64,000 nucleotides of DNA, taken from Singulisphaera sp. GP187 (GTDB lineage Bacteria > Planctomycetota > Planctomycetia > Isosphaerales > Isosphaeraceae). Position numbers and translations under genes: made by a program. Below are positions 55,241 to 63,712 of the stretch, in pieces. Position 1 is the first letter of the stretch; each line of letters begins with the position of its first letter. The DNA is taken from the NCBI RefSeq assembly GCF_900129635.1, contig NZ_FSRB01000002.1:2012727-2076726 (forward strand). The letters run 5' to 3'. The notes below the pieces were generated by a model. That model saw only the letters and a list, made by a program, of their open reading frames with translations, did not search any database and had not been told where the DNA came from.

Positions 55241-55887
55241 AGGAGTTCCCCCCGTCGCGTCTCAAAGGCCTGAGCGTTGATTGGCTCGAACCGGATCCGG
55301 TCTCCGGCTCGGATTGGGAAGTGAGCCCGATCGACGTCAACGATTCGGAGCGGCGTGCGGCCGATCAAGTGCCAGCCACCGGGCGAGGGATGGGGATAAA
55401 CCCCCGTTTGCTTACCCACGATCGCGACGGAACCGGCGGGGACTTGCTGCCTCGGTTCTTCCCGGCGTGGCAAACCGCTCAGCGTCGTGGGCAAGTACCC
55501 TGCATAGGGAAATCCGGGAAGAAAGCCGATTGCATAGACGTGATAGTCGGTCCCGGAGTGAAGTGCGACGACGTCCGGTTCCGTCAGCCCGAGTCGGCGC
55601 GCGACTTCCGGCAGATCTTCGCCATCGTAGAGAACGGGGAGCCGGATCAGAGTGCCTGCGGAAGACGGACCGGGCGCTGGAGGGACGGCGCGGAGATCTG
55701 CCTCGAGTTGGTCAAAGTCCACCAGGTCAGGATCGGCGAAGACGGCCGCGGTCCGATAGGCGAGCACAACGTCGAGAATTCCGCGCCATGCCTTGCCACG
55801 AACCAGGGTCGTCCAGGCCGATGCCTCGTCCTCCGAAGCAAAGTGGGCCAGGAATGCCCGATCACCGAGTGGCCCCATCGAGATCAT
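55237..55887 (-). CDS. pxpB: 5-oxoprolinase subunit PxpB (KipI/AHS1 family)
   Basis: The product has 216 residues from the ATG at 55887 ('MISMGPLGDRAFLAHF'); a GTG four codons earlier is also possible. Core motifs: 'YAIGFLPGFPYAGYLP' and 'RQQVPAGSVAIVGKQTGVYPHPSPGGWHLIGRTPLRI'. It is the first gene of the pxpB-pxpA-pxpC operon. The gamma-glutamyltransferase gene 6 kb away on the same strand is a plausible source of 5-oxoproline. Confidence 0.92.
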   Translation of the reverse strand: MISMGPLGDRAFLAHFASEDEASAWTTLVRGKAWRGILDVVLAYRTAAVFADPDLVDFDQLEADLRAVPPAPGPSSAGTLIRLPVLYDGEDLPEVARRLGLTEPDVVALHSGTDYHVYAIGFLPGFPYAGYLPTTLSGLPRREEPRQQVPAGSVAIVGKQTGVYPHPSPGGWHLIGRTPLRIVDVDRAHFPIRAGDRIRFEPINAQAFETRRGELL

Positions 55888-56074
55888 GCCGTCGAACACT
55901 CCGGTCTAATTCACTGCCTTCACGTCCCGGGCGCTGAGCCTACTTGCTTCCGGACTCAAGAATACCGCTCGATTCTCCTGTGCGACAAATCGATCCCCAC
56001 ATGATAGGGTGGATTGGGATCAGCAGTCGTCGCTCCTATCGCGCCTGGATTCGATCCAGGATTGGAGGGTGATC

Positions 56075-57265
56075 GTGGGACTCGGCCCCCTTCTCATTAT
56101 TGTGATCCTGACGATCGGGGGCGATGCCCCTCTGCCCCCTGAGACGGCGGCTGATGAAATTACGCTCCGGGATGGCCAGGTTTTGCACGGTCAGGTGGTT
56201 GAACCGGCTCCGCGCGGGACGCTCGTGGTCCTTATCAGACGGGCCTGGGCCGAGGCGGAGCTTCCTGATTGGTACGCGCGCTGGAAGAGCGTCGAGGCCC
56301 CTTCGCTCCGTCGCGCCCGCGCACAACGGCTGGACCGGCTCTCGGCCTGGCGACGAAGCCGAGCCCCGTTCGCCAACGCCGATGACGCGATCCTGGCCTG
56401 GATCGACCGAGAAGTCGCACGTCTCAGCGTGCAGAAGCCGAGCTCCGAATCGACACTCATGTCCGTGAAGTTGAACCGAGGCGAGGTTCGATCGGTGGTG
56501 CGTCGTCCCAGGAGCTCGGCGAGATTGCTCCAACTCGGTTGGCGCTCGGGATTTCCCCGAGTGGAGACGATGCCGCTGGACCGCCTCGTGGAGTCGTTGG
56601 AAGGGCGAGGATTCGCCGCGGAGGGAGTTGCCCCCGTTTCGTTGGATCGCCTGCTGCCGGAACCGGTCGAGACCGAGACGCAATGGACAACCCGTCGCGC
56701 GGCGACCGAGGTCGCCACGGACCCGGGCTTGAAATTTGTCCGGACCGGATCGGTTCTCTTGCCGGAGCCCGAACCTGGGCAACCACTCGCGGTGGGCGGA
56801 GCCCTCTCCGCGCTTTCCGATCTGACGCGGCTGCTCGAGGATCGCGCGACCGATCCACTGGCCGAGGCGTTGGGCAAAATCGCGGCCCGAGGACGGATCG
56901 GCGCACTGGTGACCCAGTTGGAGATCAGTCCCGACCTGACCGCGGTTCGAGTTCAGTCGACGCTCTGGGTCCGAAGGGCCGAGCGCTGGCTCCCCGCCGG
57001 ATCCCGAAACGCGCTGGTCCGGCCCGATGCGCTTGCGGCCAATGCGGGAGCACCACTCGCCGAAGACCCGCAAGTCAAGGGCCTCTTCAACCTGGTGGAA
57101 TCGATCGGACTCGGGCAAGTTTCCGACGACGTCAAGAAGCGAAGCCTGAATATCGGGGCCGCGACCCAGAAGGCGCTCGGGCAAGTGCGCTCGATGATGC
57201 TCGAGGAGTTGAACGGCCTGGTTCTTCCCGTAAATGAAGCGCCTGGATCCGAGGTCGAGCCTTGA
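56075..57265 (+). CDS. secreted/membrane-anchored protein, hypothetical
   Basis: The product has 396 residues from GTG at 56075, chosen because GGAGG lies six bases upstream and a hydrophobic signal/anchor (GLGPLLIIVILTIGG) follows immediately; a GTG at 56009 gives 22 more residues. Residues about 30-60 are a short beta unit ('EITLRDGQVLHGQVVEPAPRGTLVVL'). The middle and C-terminal parts are mixed helix/strand with no known motif. It may be an envelope factor in a planctomycete-specific family. The gene lies 145 bases before fabI on the same strand. Confidence 0.7.
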   Translation: MGLGPLLIIVILTIGGDAPLPPETAADEITLRDGQVLHGQVVEPAPRGTLVVLIRRAWAEAELPDWYARWKSVEAPSLRRARAQRLDRLSAWRRSRAPFANADDAILAWIDREVARLSVQKPSSESTLMSVKLNRGEVRSVVRRPRSSARLLQLGWRSGFPRVETMPLDRLVESLEGRGFAAEGVAPVSLDRLLPEPVETETQWTTRRAATEVATDPGLKFVRTGSVLLPEPEPGQPLAVGGALSALSDLTRLLEDRATDPLAEALGKIAARGRIGALVTQLEISPDLTAVRVQSTLWVRRAERWLPAGSRNALVRPDALAANAGAPLAEDPQVKGLFNLVESIGLGQVSDDVKKRSLNIGAATQKALGQVRSMMLEELNGLVLPVNEAPGSEVEP

Positions 57266-57409
57266 TCGCGTGCGACCAACCGCTTTGTCTGGGCAAAGTC
57301 CGGTTGAGTGGTCGAATTTCTCCGTGTATCCTGGGCAACGCTAGACGTGCGATCGCTCCGGTTCAAAACGTTTGTCACAACGCGCATTCCACGCGAAGGG
57401 GTCCCGCTG

Positions 57410-58222
57410 ATGGGCTTGTTCTCTGGGAAAAAGGGACTTGTGCTGGGAGTCGCCAATGACTTCAGCATCGCCTGGGCGATCAGTCAGAAATTGCTGGCCG
57501 AAGGGGCGGAGATCGGCTTCACCCACTTGCCCGGCGATAAGATGGAGCGACGCGTTCGCAAACTTGCGGACCCGATTGGCGCGAAACTGATCACGCCGTG
57601 CGACGTCCAGAAGGATGAGGATGTCGCTCGCGTTTTCGAAGAAGCCCGCCAGACTTACGGTGCGCTCGATTTCGTGCTGCATTCGATCGCGTTCGCGCCG
57701 ATTGATGACATCAAGTGCAACTATGTGAACGCGAGCCGCGAAGGGTTCAAGACGGCCATGGAGATCAGCGTGTACTCGCTGGCCATCGTCGCCCGGCATG
57801 CCGCCGAATCCATGCCCAACGGCGGGTCGATTGCGACCATGACGTATTACGGGGGCGAACGGGTCGTCTCCGGCTACAACCTCATGGGGGTCTGTAAGGC
57901 CGCGCTCGACGCTTCGGTCCGCTACCTTGCTTACGACCTGGGTCCGAAGAAGATTCGAGTGAACGGTCTTTCCGCCGGACCGGTCAAGACGCTGGCCGCC
58001 TCGGCGGTGGGTGATGCCGATAAGCTTGCCGGCCTCTACGAAGCGGTCTCGCCGCTCGGGCGAAACATTACGCGCGAAGAGGTGGGGAACTCGGGCATGT
58101 TCCTGCTTTCCGACCTGTCGAGCGGGATCACCGGCGAGATTCTCCACGTCGATTGCGGCTACAATGTCATGGGTTCTCCGGGACGAGCCATTGAGGCGGC
58201 CAAAGCGGGCGCTTCGATCTGA
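57410..58222 (+). CDS. fabI: enoyl-[acyl-carrier-protein] reductase [NADH]
   Basis: The product has 270 residues from the ATG at 57410; the upstream open frame lacks family sequence. FabI features: the NAD-binding 'GVANDFSIAWAISQKLL', the Y156-x6-K163 catalytic pair in 'SGYNLMGVCKAAL', and 'KIRVNGLSAGPVKTLAAS' with the C-terminal 'DCGYNVMG'. It reduces enoyl-ACP in the last step of each fatty-acid elongation cycle, in the cytoplasm. The stop lies next to the start of the MutT-like gene, suggesting an operon. Confidence 0.96.
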   Translation: MGLFSGKKGLVLGVANDFSIAWAISQKLLAEGAEIGFTHLPGDKMERRVRKLADPIGAKLITPCDVQKDEDVARVFEEARQTYGALDFVLHSIAFAPIDDIKCNYVNASREGFKTAMEISVYSLAIVARHAAESMPNGGSIATMTYYGGERVVSGYNLMGVCKAALDASVRYLAYDLGPKKIRVNGLSAGPVKTLAASAVGDADKLAGLYEAVSPLGRNITREEVGNSGMFLLSDLSSGITGEILHVDCGYNVMGSPGRAIEAAKAGASI

Positions 58223-58237
58223 GTGCACCATAAATCC

Positions 58238-58669
58238 ATGATTCGCAGCGAACCCGAGACTGAGAAACCGATTGTCGTGGGAATCGGGCTGATGGCTCGC
58301 GACGGCAGGTACTTGATCCGTCAACGCCCGCCGGGCGCAGCCATGGCGGGCGTCTGGGAATTTCCCGGTGGCAAGTGCGAACCCGGCGAGACCCCGGAGC
58401 AGGCGACCGTTCGCGAGTGCCGCGAAGAGACCGGCCTCGCGACGATCGCGGGCCGGCTTCGGCGGCGGTTGGTTCACCGTTATCCGCATGCCTGGGTCGA
58501 GCTTTTCTACTTCGATTGCACGACGGCCGATCCCGCTGCCGAGCCGCGGCCCGAGACCGGATTTCGCTGGGTTGAGGCGCGTGCTCTCCTTGCGCTGACG
58601 TTCCCGGGCGCCAACGAGCCGATCCTCGAGGAATTGTCGAACGAGGCTGGTCGGACGGATCCGACCTGA
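58238..58669 (+). CDS. MutT-like Nudix hydrolase
   Basis: The product has 143 residues from the ATG at 58238; an in-frame GTG at 58223, immediately after the fabI stop, would add five residues. The Nudix box is exact: G-x5-E-x7-REUXEEXGU in 'GGKCEPGETPEQATVRECREETGL'. The 'IRQRPPGAAMAGVWEFPGGK' lead is typical of 8-oxo-dGTP diphosphatases, which clean oxidised nucleotides. It is likely to be co-transcribed with fabI. Confidence 0.9.
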   Translation: MIRSEPETEKPIVVGIGLMARDGRYLIRQRPPGAAMAGVWEFPGGKCEPGETPEQATVRECREETGLATIAGRLRRRLVHRYPHAWVELFYFDCTTADPAAEPRPETGFRWVEARALLALTFPGANEPILEELSNEAGRTDPT

Positions 58670-58714
58670 GTCGCCTCGATCGGGTACCAATGACCGTGTC
58701 CGACGAGGAGTGCC

Positions 58715-59377
58715 ATGCTTTCCCAATGGCATTACGCCTTCTCCGTGGGGCTCCTGGCACTCTATCTACTCATCTTGGCCAGGTGGCACGGCGGCCGATC
58801 CCCGCGGGTGGTGTCGGGCCCCGCCGATTTTGCATTCTTGACCTTCGGTCTGGGTGGGTTAGTGCTTTTCGGTCCGATCGGCCAAGCGCTTGCCAAAATC
58901 TTCTTCGTCAGACCGAATGCGCTCGACTGGTTGGCGCTCGCCTCGGGGATGACGCTGGCGGCGCTCCTTGTCTCCCGACGCGCCTGGCGACGTTTGTTGG
59001 TCTATCACGTCGACGCCGCGACCTTGGAGCGCGCACTCGATGACATTCTCACCCATGCTGCCGGCCGATTCGTTCGGACGATCCACGGCTTCGAGGATCC
59101 GGTCCAGCGGAGGGGAATTCGAGTTGAGGCGTCATCGCGCTGGATGACCGCGTCGATCGAAGCGTACGGTCATGAGCCTGAACGAATGATCCAGATGCTC
59201 GAGGGCCGGCTCGAAGATCGATTACGGACGATGGTGCCACCCGCTTCGAAGGTTGGCGGACTCTTCCTCGTGGGATCGGCGTTGACCTTGCTCCTGGCCA
59301 TCGGCGGTTGGCTTCTCACCCAACCGCAAACGCTCGCCATGCTGCGTGGCTTGCTGGAACGACTCCCCGGAGGATGA
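58715..59377 (+). CDS. membrane protein, hypothetical
   Basis: The product has 220 residues. Helices at about 8-24, 37-60 and 72-86 ('SVGLLALYLLILARW', 'ALASGMTLAALLVSRRAWRRLL'), a soluble mixed part (about 95-175) and a final helix at about 182-202. Planctomycete membrane proteins with a short cytoplasmic insertion look similar, but no family is recognised. It ends 28 bases before a GAGGTG simple repeat. Confidence 0.7.
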   Translation: MLSQWHYAFSVGLLALYLLILARWHGGRSPRVVSGPADFAFLTFGLGGLVLFGPIGQALAKIFFVRPNALDWLALASGMTLAALLVSRRAWRRLLVYHVDAATLERALDDILTHAAGRFVRTIHGFEDPVQRRGIRVEASSRWMTASIEAYGHEPERMIQMLEGRLEDRLRTMVPPASKVGGLFLVGSALTLLLAIGGWLLTQPQTLAMLRGLLERLPGG

Positions 59378-59404
59378 GAGGATCCGACGGGAATCGTATC
59401 GATC

Positions 59405-59440
59405 GAGGTGGAGGTGGAGGTGGAGGTGGAGGTGGAGGTG
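59405..59440. repeat. (GAGGTG)6 simple repeat
   Basis: Six exact copies of GAGGTG between a plus-strand gene and the terminator of the minus-strand clpP. Such tracts can change copy number by slippage. It lies outside known genes. Confidence 0.95.
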
Positions 59441-59459
59441 GAGAGGATCACAGGGGACC

Positions 59460-59492
59460 AAAAAAATGGGACGCCTCAAAGAGGCGTCCCAT
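59460..59492 (-). terminator. Rho-independent terminator of the tig-clpP operon
   Basis: On the minus strand ATGGGACGCCTC/GAGGCGTCCCAT (59466-59477 with 59481-59492) is a perfect 12-bp stem with a 3-base loop, followed by seven T (the A-run at 59460-59466 on the plus strand). It lies just past the clpP stop at 59528. Confidence 0.9.
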
Positions 59493-59527
59493 TCACAATA
59501 CGATTCCTGGTTCAGTTCAGGAAAACT

Positions 59528-60142
59528 TCAAGGGATCGGGTTCGGATTCAGAGGAATCGCCGGCTCACGATCGACCACGTTATCGATGAGTCCGTAAGCA
59601 CGTGACTCTTCGGGCGACATGAATCGGTCGCGATCGGTATCTTCCTGCAGCTTCTCCAGGGTCTGCCCAGTGTGCTTCTGGTAGATCTGGTTGAGCTGCT
59701 TCTTCATCCTGAGGAATTCTTCGGCGTGGATCAGGATGTCGGTGGCTGTTCCTTCCATGCCCGCGAGGGGCTGGTGGATCATGATCCGACCGTGCGGCAA
59801 GGCGTTGCGCTTACCCTTGGCGCCCGCGGCGAGCAGGAGCGAGCCCATGCTCGCGCACTGGCCGATGCAGTAAGTCGCCACGTCGCAGGACACCCACTGC
59901 ATGGTGTCGTAGATCGCCATGCCGGCGGTGACGCTCCCGCCCGGGCTATTGATATAAAGGTGGATGTCGGCCTTGGCATCCTGGTGCGCCAGGACCAACA
60001 TCTGGGCGACGATCAGGTTCGACACATTGTCGTCAATCGCCGAACCGAGGATGATGATGCGATCTTGAAGCAGGCGGGAGTAAATATCCATCGCCCGTTC
60101 TTCGCGACCGCTTCGCTCGATCACGATCGGAATCAGTGGCAT
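59528..60142 (-). CDS. clpP: ATP-dependent Clp protease proteolytic subunit, copy 2
   Basis: The product has 204 residues. The Ser-His-Asp triad is intact: S98 in 'QCASMGSLLLAAGAKGKR', H123 in 'MIHQPLAGM' and D172 in 'DTDRDRFMSPEESRAYGLIDNVV'. ClpP forms the tetradecameric chamber that degrades proteins delivered by ClpX or ClpA. It is the last gene of tig-clpP-clpP and is followed by a terminator. No clpX follows in this window. Confidence 0.97.
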   Translation of the reverse strand: MPLIPIVIERSGREERAMDIYSRLLQDRIIILGSAIDDNVSNLIVAQMLVLAHQDAKADIHLYINSPGGSVTAGMAIYDTMQWVSCDVATYCIGQCASMGSLLLAAGAKGKRNALPHGRIMIHQPLAGMEGTATDILIHAEEFLRMKKQLNQIYQKHTGQTLEKLQEDTDRDRFMSPEESRAYGLIDNVVDREPAIPLNPNPIP

Positions 60143-60167
60143 GTGATCATCTCTTTCCAGGGGGTAA

Positions 60168-60812
60168 TCACGAGTTAGCGGCCGGAGGCGTTTGCGCCTT
60201 CAGCTCGCCACTGGGAATGTGGCCCACAACTTCGTCCACCATCCCGTATTCCTTGGCCTGCAGCGCGGTCAGATAACGGTCGCGTTCGGTGTCCTTCGCG
60301 ACCGTCTCGTAGGTCTGACCGGTGTGCTTGGCAAGAATCTCGTTGATATCCTTCTTACTGTTCACGATCTCCTGGGCCTGGATCTCGATGTCGGAGATCT
60401 GCCCACCCACCTGGCCGTAAGGCTGGTGGATCATGACTTTGGAGTGAGGCAAGGCATAGCGTCTGCCTTTGGCCCCTCCGGCCAGGAGAACGGCAGCTCC
60501 CGAGGCTGCCATGCCGATGCAATAGGTCGCGACCGGGCAGTCAATGAACTGCATCGTGTCGTAGATAGCGAGCGTGCTACTGACGCTCCCACCGGGGCTA
60601 TTGATGTAGAAGCTGATCCCCTGCGTCCGGTTCTCGAACTGGAGGAACAAGAACTTCATCACCGCGGAGTTCGCGACGGCGTCATTGATGACGCCCTCGA
60701 GAAAGATGATCCGGTTCTCGAGCAACAGATCGCCCAGGGTCATCTGCCGCTGTCGCGCATAGTCGCGATAACGTTGAATCGTCGGCTGCGCGAGCGTGTG
60801 TTCGGCGTACAT
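60168..60812 (-). CDS. clpP: ATP-dependent Clp protease proteolytic subunit, copy 1
   Basis: The product has 214 residues. The triad is S104 in 'MAASGAAVLLAGGAKGRR', H129 in 'VMIHQPYG' and D178 in 'DTERDRYL'. The catalytic-serine loop (ASGAAV) differs from the ASMGA of copy 2, and the N-terminal helix ('YAEHTLAQPTIQRYRDYARQRQ') is longer. Two active ClpPs together suggest a mixed or specialised barrel, as in actinobacteria and cyanobacteria. Located 25 bases upstream of copy 2. Confidence 0.95.
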   Translation of the reverse strand: MYAEHTLAQPTIQRYRDYARQRQMTLGDLLLENRIIFLEGVINDAVANSAVMKFLFLQFENRTQGISFYINSPGGSVSSTLAIYDTMQFIDCPVATYCIGMAASGAAVLLAGGAKGRRYALPHSKVMIHQPYGQVGGQISDIEIQAQEIVNSKKDINEILAKHTGQTYETVAKDTERDRYLTALQAKEYGMVDEVVGHIPSGELKAQTPPAANS

Positions 60813-60928
60813 GGGAAGCAGTCCTTCAGGATCAAGGGCTCGAACCGCCGCGAACGATGTCGAGCGAACCTGACAATCATTCGAGTCGAGTCAAGAGTGG
60901 AGCCGGACGGCCGGGGCAAACCGGACCG

Positions 60929-62440
60929 TTAGCTCTCGTCCTTCGAGCCGGCGGTGCTCCCGTCTTCAGTCGCCGCATCGTCCGCTTCAGAAGCGGTGAG
61001 TGAGGACGCGCTTTGGTCCAGCGTCTCCACAGCCTGCTGCTCGACGTGAGGAACTTCTTCGTAGGTCACGTAATCGAGGATCCGGTCGAGTGCTTTTCGC
61101 TCGAGGATTTGCGAAGCGAGCGCGTCGCCAAGCCCGTCCTTCTCGATCTTCGCCCGAACCCGGCGAGGACTCTCGTCGGTCCGTGCGGCAATCGCCTCGA
61201 TCTCCAACTCGAAATCTTCGTCCTCGACCGAGATGTCTTCTGCCTCGGCGATCTTGGCGAGAATGAAGAACTCTTGAAGTCCGCGAAGCGTGGACTCGTG
61301 GGCATTGGCTCGGATCTCGGCCTCGCGAGCCCGGATCTCGTTCTCGTTCAGTCCTTCCTGCCTCATGTCGAGGATCAGGCGACGCAGCGTGGCTTTCTCT
61401 TGGCGATTGACGAGGTCGCCGGGAAGATCGAAGGGAGTTTCCTTGATCAACTGTTCGAGAATCTCACGGCGAACGGCCTGACGCTGCTGCAAGGCCAGAC
61501 GACGCTCGAGAATCTCACGCAACGCCTCACGCAGTTCGTCTTCCGTGTCGAAACCGAGTCCCGACAGGAAGACGTGATCGACTTCAGGAAGTCGGAGTTG
61601 CTTGAGGTCGTGGACCTGGAAGGTCACTTGAATGTTCTGGCCGCGAAGGGTGGGGTCAACCGAGCCGGAGCCGATCTTGGCGTCGGCGTCTCGCGACTCA
61701 CCCGGCTTGACGCCCACCAGGCTTTCGCCGATCTTGGGCACCGAACCGTCCTGGAACCGGAGCTCCGGCTGAAGCCGGAACTGGATTTCCTTGACTTCGT
61801 TGAGGGTTTCCCCATCGCGATGGAACCGAAGGTCAGCCGTGACGAAATCACCGATCTCCGCTCCGCCCTCAAGCTTCGGCACCATCTGAGCGTGTCGCTC
61901 GAGGAAAAGCTTGAGCTGGGCGTCGACGTCGCCATCGGCAATCGTCTTGACCGGCCGCTTGACCGTAAGGGCCTTGTAGGCGGGCAACGCGAAGTCAGGA
62001 CGAACCTCAAGGTCCATCTCAAACATCATCGGCCCGTCGTCGGGGAGTTCAATCGCCTCGACGTCGAGCTGGGGTTGTGTGATCGGATTGAGTTTGTAGT
62101 CTTCGTCGATTTGCTCGAGACAAGCCATCAGCAGAGTGCTCTTAACCTGCTCGGCGACCTGCTTCCGGAACCGCTTTTGAACAAGCTGTTTCGGAGCGCG
62201 ACCGGGACGGAAGCCGGGGACGGCTGCCTCCCGAGTCATGGTCCCAATCGACTCATTGAATTGACGGTCGATCTCGGGACGTGCGACGACGACCTTCAAG
62301 TGCTTCTTGCAAGGGCCGACATCAGCGATCTGGACGTCGAGATCGAGCTTCCGCTTGACCGCGTCGACCTCAGCATGCTGAGACGCGTCGGCGGTCGTTA
62401 CGGGCGATTCTTGGTCGTGCTCGTGCTCGCCAGTGCTCAT
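60929..62440 (-). CDS. tig: trigger factor
   Basis: The product has 503 residues from the ATG at 62440; a start 18 codons earlier is less typical. Domains: ribosome-binding N domain with GFRPGRAP, a PPIase-like middle ('GGAEIGDFVTADLRF', 'FQVHDLKQLRLPEVDHVFLSGLG') and a C-terminal helical cradle. It chaperones nascent chains at the ribosome exit. tig upstream of two clpP genes is the common bacterial order. The triple promoter array and tRNA-Gly lie directly upstream. Confidence 0.95.
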   Translation of the reverse strand: MSTGEHEHDQESPVTTADASQHAEVDAVKRKLDLDVQIADVGPCKKHLKVVVARPEIDRQFNESIGTMTREAAVPGFRPGRAPKQLVQKRFRKQVAEQVKSTLLMACLEQIDEDYKLNPITQPQLDVEAIELPDDGPMMFEMDLEVRPDFALPAYKALTVKRPVKTIADGDVDAQLKLFLERHAQMVPKLEGGAEIGDFVTADLRFHRDGETLNEVKEIQFRLQPELRFQDGSVPKIGESLVGVKPGESRDADAKIGSGSVDPTLRGQNIQVTFQVHDLKQLRLPEVDHVFLSGLGFDTEDELREALREILERRLALQQRQAVRREILEQLIKETPFDLPGDLVNRQEKATLRRLILDMRQEGLNENEIRAREAEIRANAHESTLRGLQEFFILAKIAEAEDISVEDEDFELEIEAIAARTDESPRRVRAKIEKDGLGDALASQILERKALDRILDYVTYEEVPHVEQQAVETLDQSASSLTASEADDAATEDGSTAGSKDES

Positions 62441-62549
62441 CAAACAGGCCTTCCTCGGAATTCGCCAGGCTGGGATGACTTGGTCCGCCATCACGCACCC
62501 GACGCGTTCCGAGCGTAAGCCGCCAGCCTCTCGATAGCAATCGTGAAAG

Positions 62550-62621
62550 AGCGGGAGATGGGATTTGAACCCACGACAACCACGTTGGCAACGTGGCGCT
62601 CTACCCCTGAGCTACTCCCGC
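62550..62621 (-). tRNA. tRNA-Gly (anticodon GCC)
   Basis: 72 bases on the minus strand fold into a full cloverleaf: acceptor GCGGGAG/CTCCCGC, D-arm GCTC/GAGC, anticodon stem CCACG/CGTGG with loop TTGCCAA (anticodon GCC), and T-arm GTGGG/CCCAT with TTCAAAT. The discriminator is U and no CCA is encoded. It lies between tig and the promoter array and is transcribed in the same direction. Confidence 0.97.
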
Positions 62622-62706
62622 TACGCTCTCAATCGGAACAAATCAAATTCAGAGTCATGTTGACTCGTTTTCGTTTTGTTTCGACCTCACTCGGCCGGCG
62701 TGACTT

Positions 62707-62734
62707 AGTATAGCAGGCCGAGTCAGACTTTCAA
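62707..62734 (-). promoter_or_regulatory. promoter P1 (proximal)
   Basis: Minus strand TTGAAA (62729-62734), 16 bases, TATACT (62707-62712). Transcription would start near 62697, about 75 bases before tRNA-Gly and onward to tig. Confidence 0.65.
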
Positions 62735-62812
62735 TCCCACTTGAAACGATTTTTTTCGATCGTTTCGGCTCTCATTCCGGTCCGTCGTGGCTTCGCCAGG
62801 GCGGCGAGGCTT

Positions 62813-62840
62813 AGTATAGACTGGCGAGGCGAGATTTCAA
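62813..62840 (-). promoter_or_regulatory. promoter P2
   Basis: Minus strand TTGAAA (62835-62840), 16 bases, TATACT (62813-62818). The -35, -10 and spacing are identical to P1. A T-run upstream in plus-strand terms resembles an A-tract UP element. Confidence 0.65.
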
Positions 62841-62917
62841 TCTCAGTTGAAGCGATTTTTTGAGGATCGTTTCGACTCGTTTCGGCCCGGCTTGGCTTCA
62901 CCCGACCGGCGAGACCT

Positions 62918-62945
62918 AGTATAGACGGACGAGGCGGGATTTCAA
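62918..62945 (-). promoter_or_regulatory. promoter P3 (distal)
   Basis: Minus strand TTGAAA (62940-62945), 16 bases, TATACT (62918-62923), identical elements to P1 and P2. It lies about 300 bases upstream of tRNA-Gly. Confidence 0.65.
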
Positions 62946-63106
62946 TACGGCTCTCCCGAAATCGGCGGAAATCGATTCCGCCCCGGGGAACCAGGACCGG
63001 GGTTGAAATTCATTTGCGTGCCGGCCCGCCACGGTATAGCCTAGATTTACCTTTCGCCACGCGGTTCTCAATGCCCTCCCGGCGGATTCCGTTAGGATTC
63101 TCGAAC

Positions 63107-63712
63107 ATGGATTTCCAACTCTTAATCGTCCGTGGCCGCGGGGCCTCGACGACAGTGAAACTTGCTGACGGTGTCACCACCGTCGGTCGTCAAGACGATT
63201 GCCAGCTCCGTATCAAGTCCTCGCAAGTGAGCCGCAAGCACTGCGAATTGTTTGAGAAGAAGGGACTGTTGCTGGTCAAAGACCTTGGAAGCTCCAATGG
63301 CACGTTCGTCAACGGCAAGCGGATTCAAGAACAGCGCGTGCTGGAACCGGGCGATGAATTGAGCATTGGCCAGCTTCTCTTTAAGGTGGCCAAGGTCGGC
63401 GAAGCTCCTCCCAAGGCCCCGACCGCCCCACCTCTGAAGCCGGGCGATACGGCGGTTGTCGAGGCGATCCCGGCCGTCGAAGACGACGAATTTGAAATCG
63501 AGTTCGACGTGGACGTTCCCTCCGTCGAGACGATTCCCACCGTGGACGAGGTCGCAAGCGCTCCGGCGGACCCAGAACTCGAAGCGAAAACCGAACCGAA
63601 ACCGAAGCCTGAACCGACTCCTCCATCCCGGACGCCCGCCGAACCGGATAAGCTACTCGGCGATGATGCGATTGCGGATTTTCTGCTCGATATCAAATTT
63701 GACGAGGATTGA
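63107..63712 (+). CDS. FHA-domain protein with acidic/proline tail
   Basis: The product has 201 residues from the ATG at 63107. An FHA fold spans about 5-95 with the phospho-threonine-binding motif set 'GRQDDCQLRI', 'SSQVSRKHCELF' and 'LGSSNGTFVNGKRI'. The tail is acidic and proline-rich and ends in 'LLGDDAIADFLLDIKFDED'. FHA domains bind phosphothreonine of kinase substrates; the partner is unknown. It is divergent from the promoter array, so its own promoter must lie in 63000-63106. Confidence 0.85.
   Translation: MDFQLLIVRGRGASTTVKLADGVTTVGRQDDCQLRIKSSQVSRKHCELFEKKGLLLVKDLGSSNGTFVNGKRIQEQRVLEPGDELSIGQLLFKVAKVGEAPPKAPTAPPLKPGDTAVVEAIPAVEDDEFEIEFDVDVPSVETIPTVDEVASAPADPELEAKTEPKPKPEPTPPSRTPAEPDKLLGDDAIADFLLDIKFDED

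Larger units (their letters stand above)
62704..62945 (-). repeat. tandem array of three promoter modules, about 105-bp period
   Basis: Three copies begin at 62704, 62810 and 62915. Each has CTTAGTATAG-type -10 sequence (plus strand) and TTTCAAT -35 sequence, and copies 1 and 2 also share a downstream palindrome (GAAACGAT-N-ATCGTTTC) and T-runs. The similarity extends across the whole unit between copies 1 and 2. It lies in the 485-base region before tRNA-Gly that has no coding gene. Confidence 0.85.

Noticed and set aside
59405..59440. Coding repeat extending the upstream membrane protein
   Set aside because: The gene stops at 59377 and no frameshift signal links it to the repeat.
62640..62945. 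Riboswitch or small RNA before tig
   Set aside because: The repeated hairpins lie upstream of the nearest promoter, so they are not all in the transcript, and no known riboswitch core was seen.
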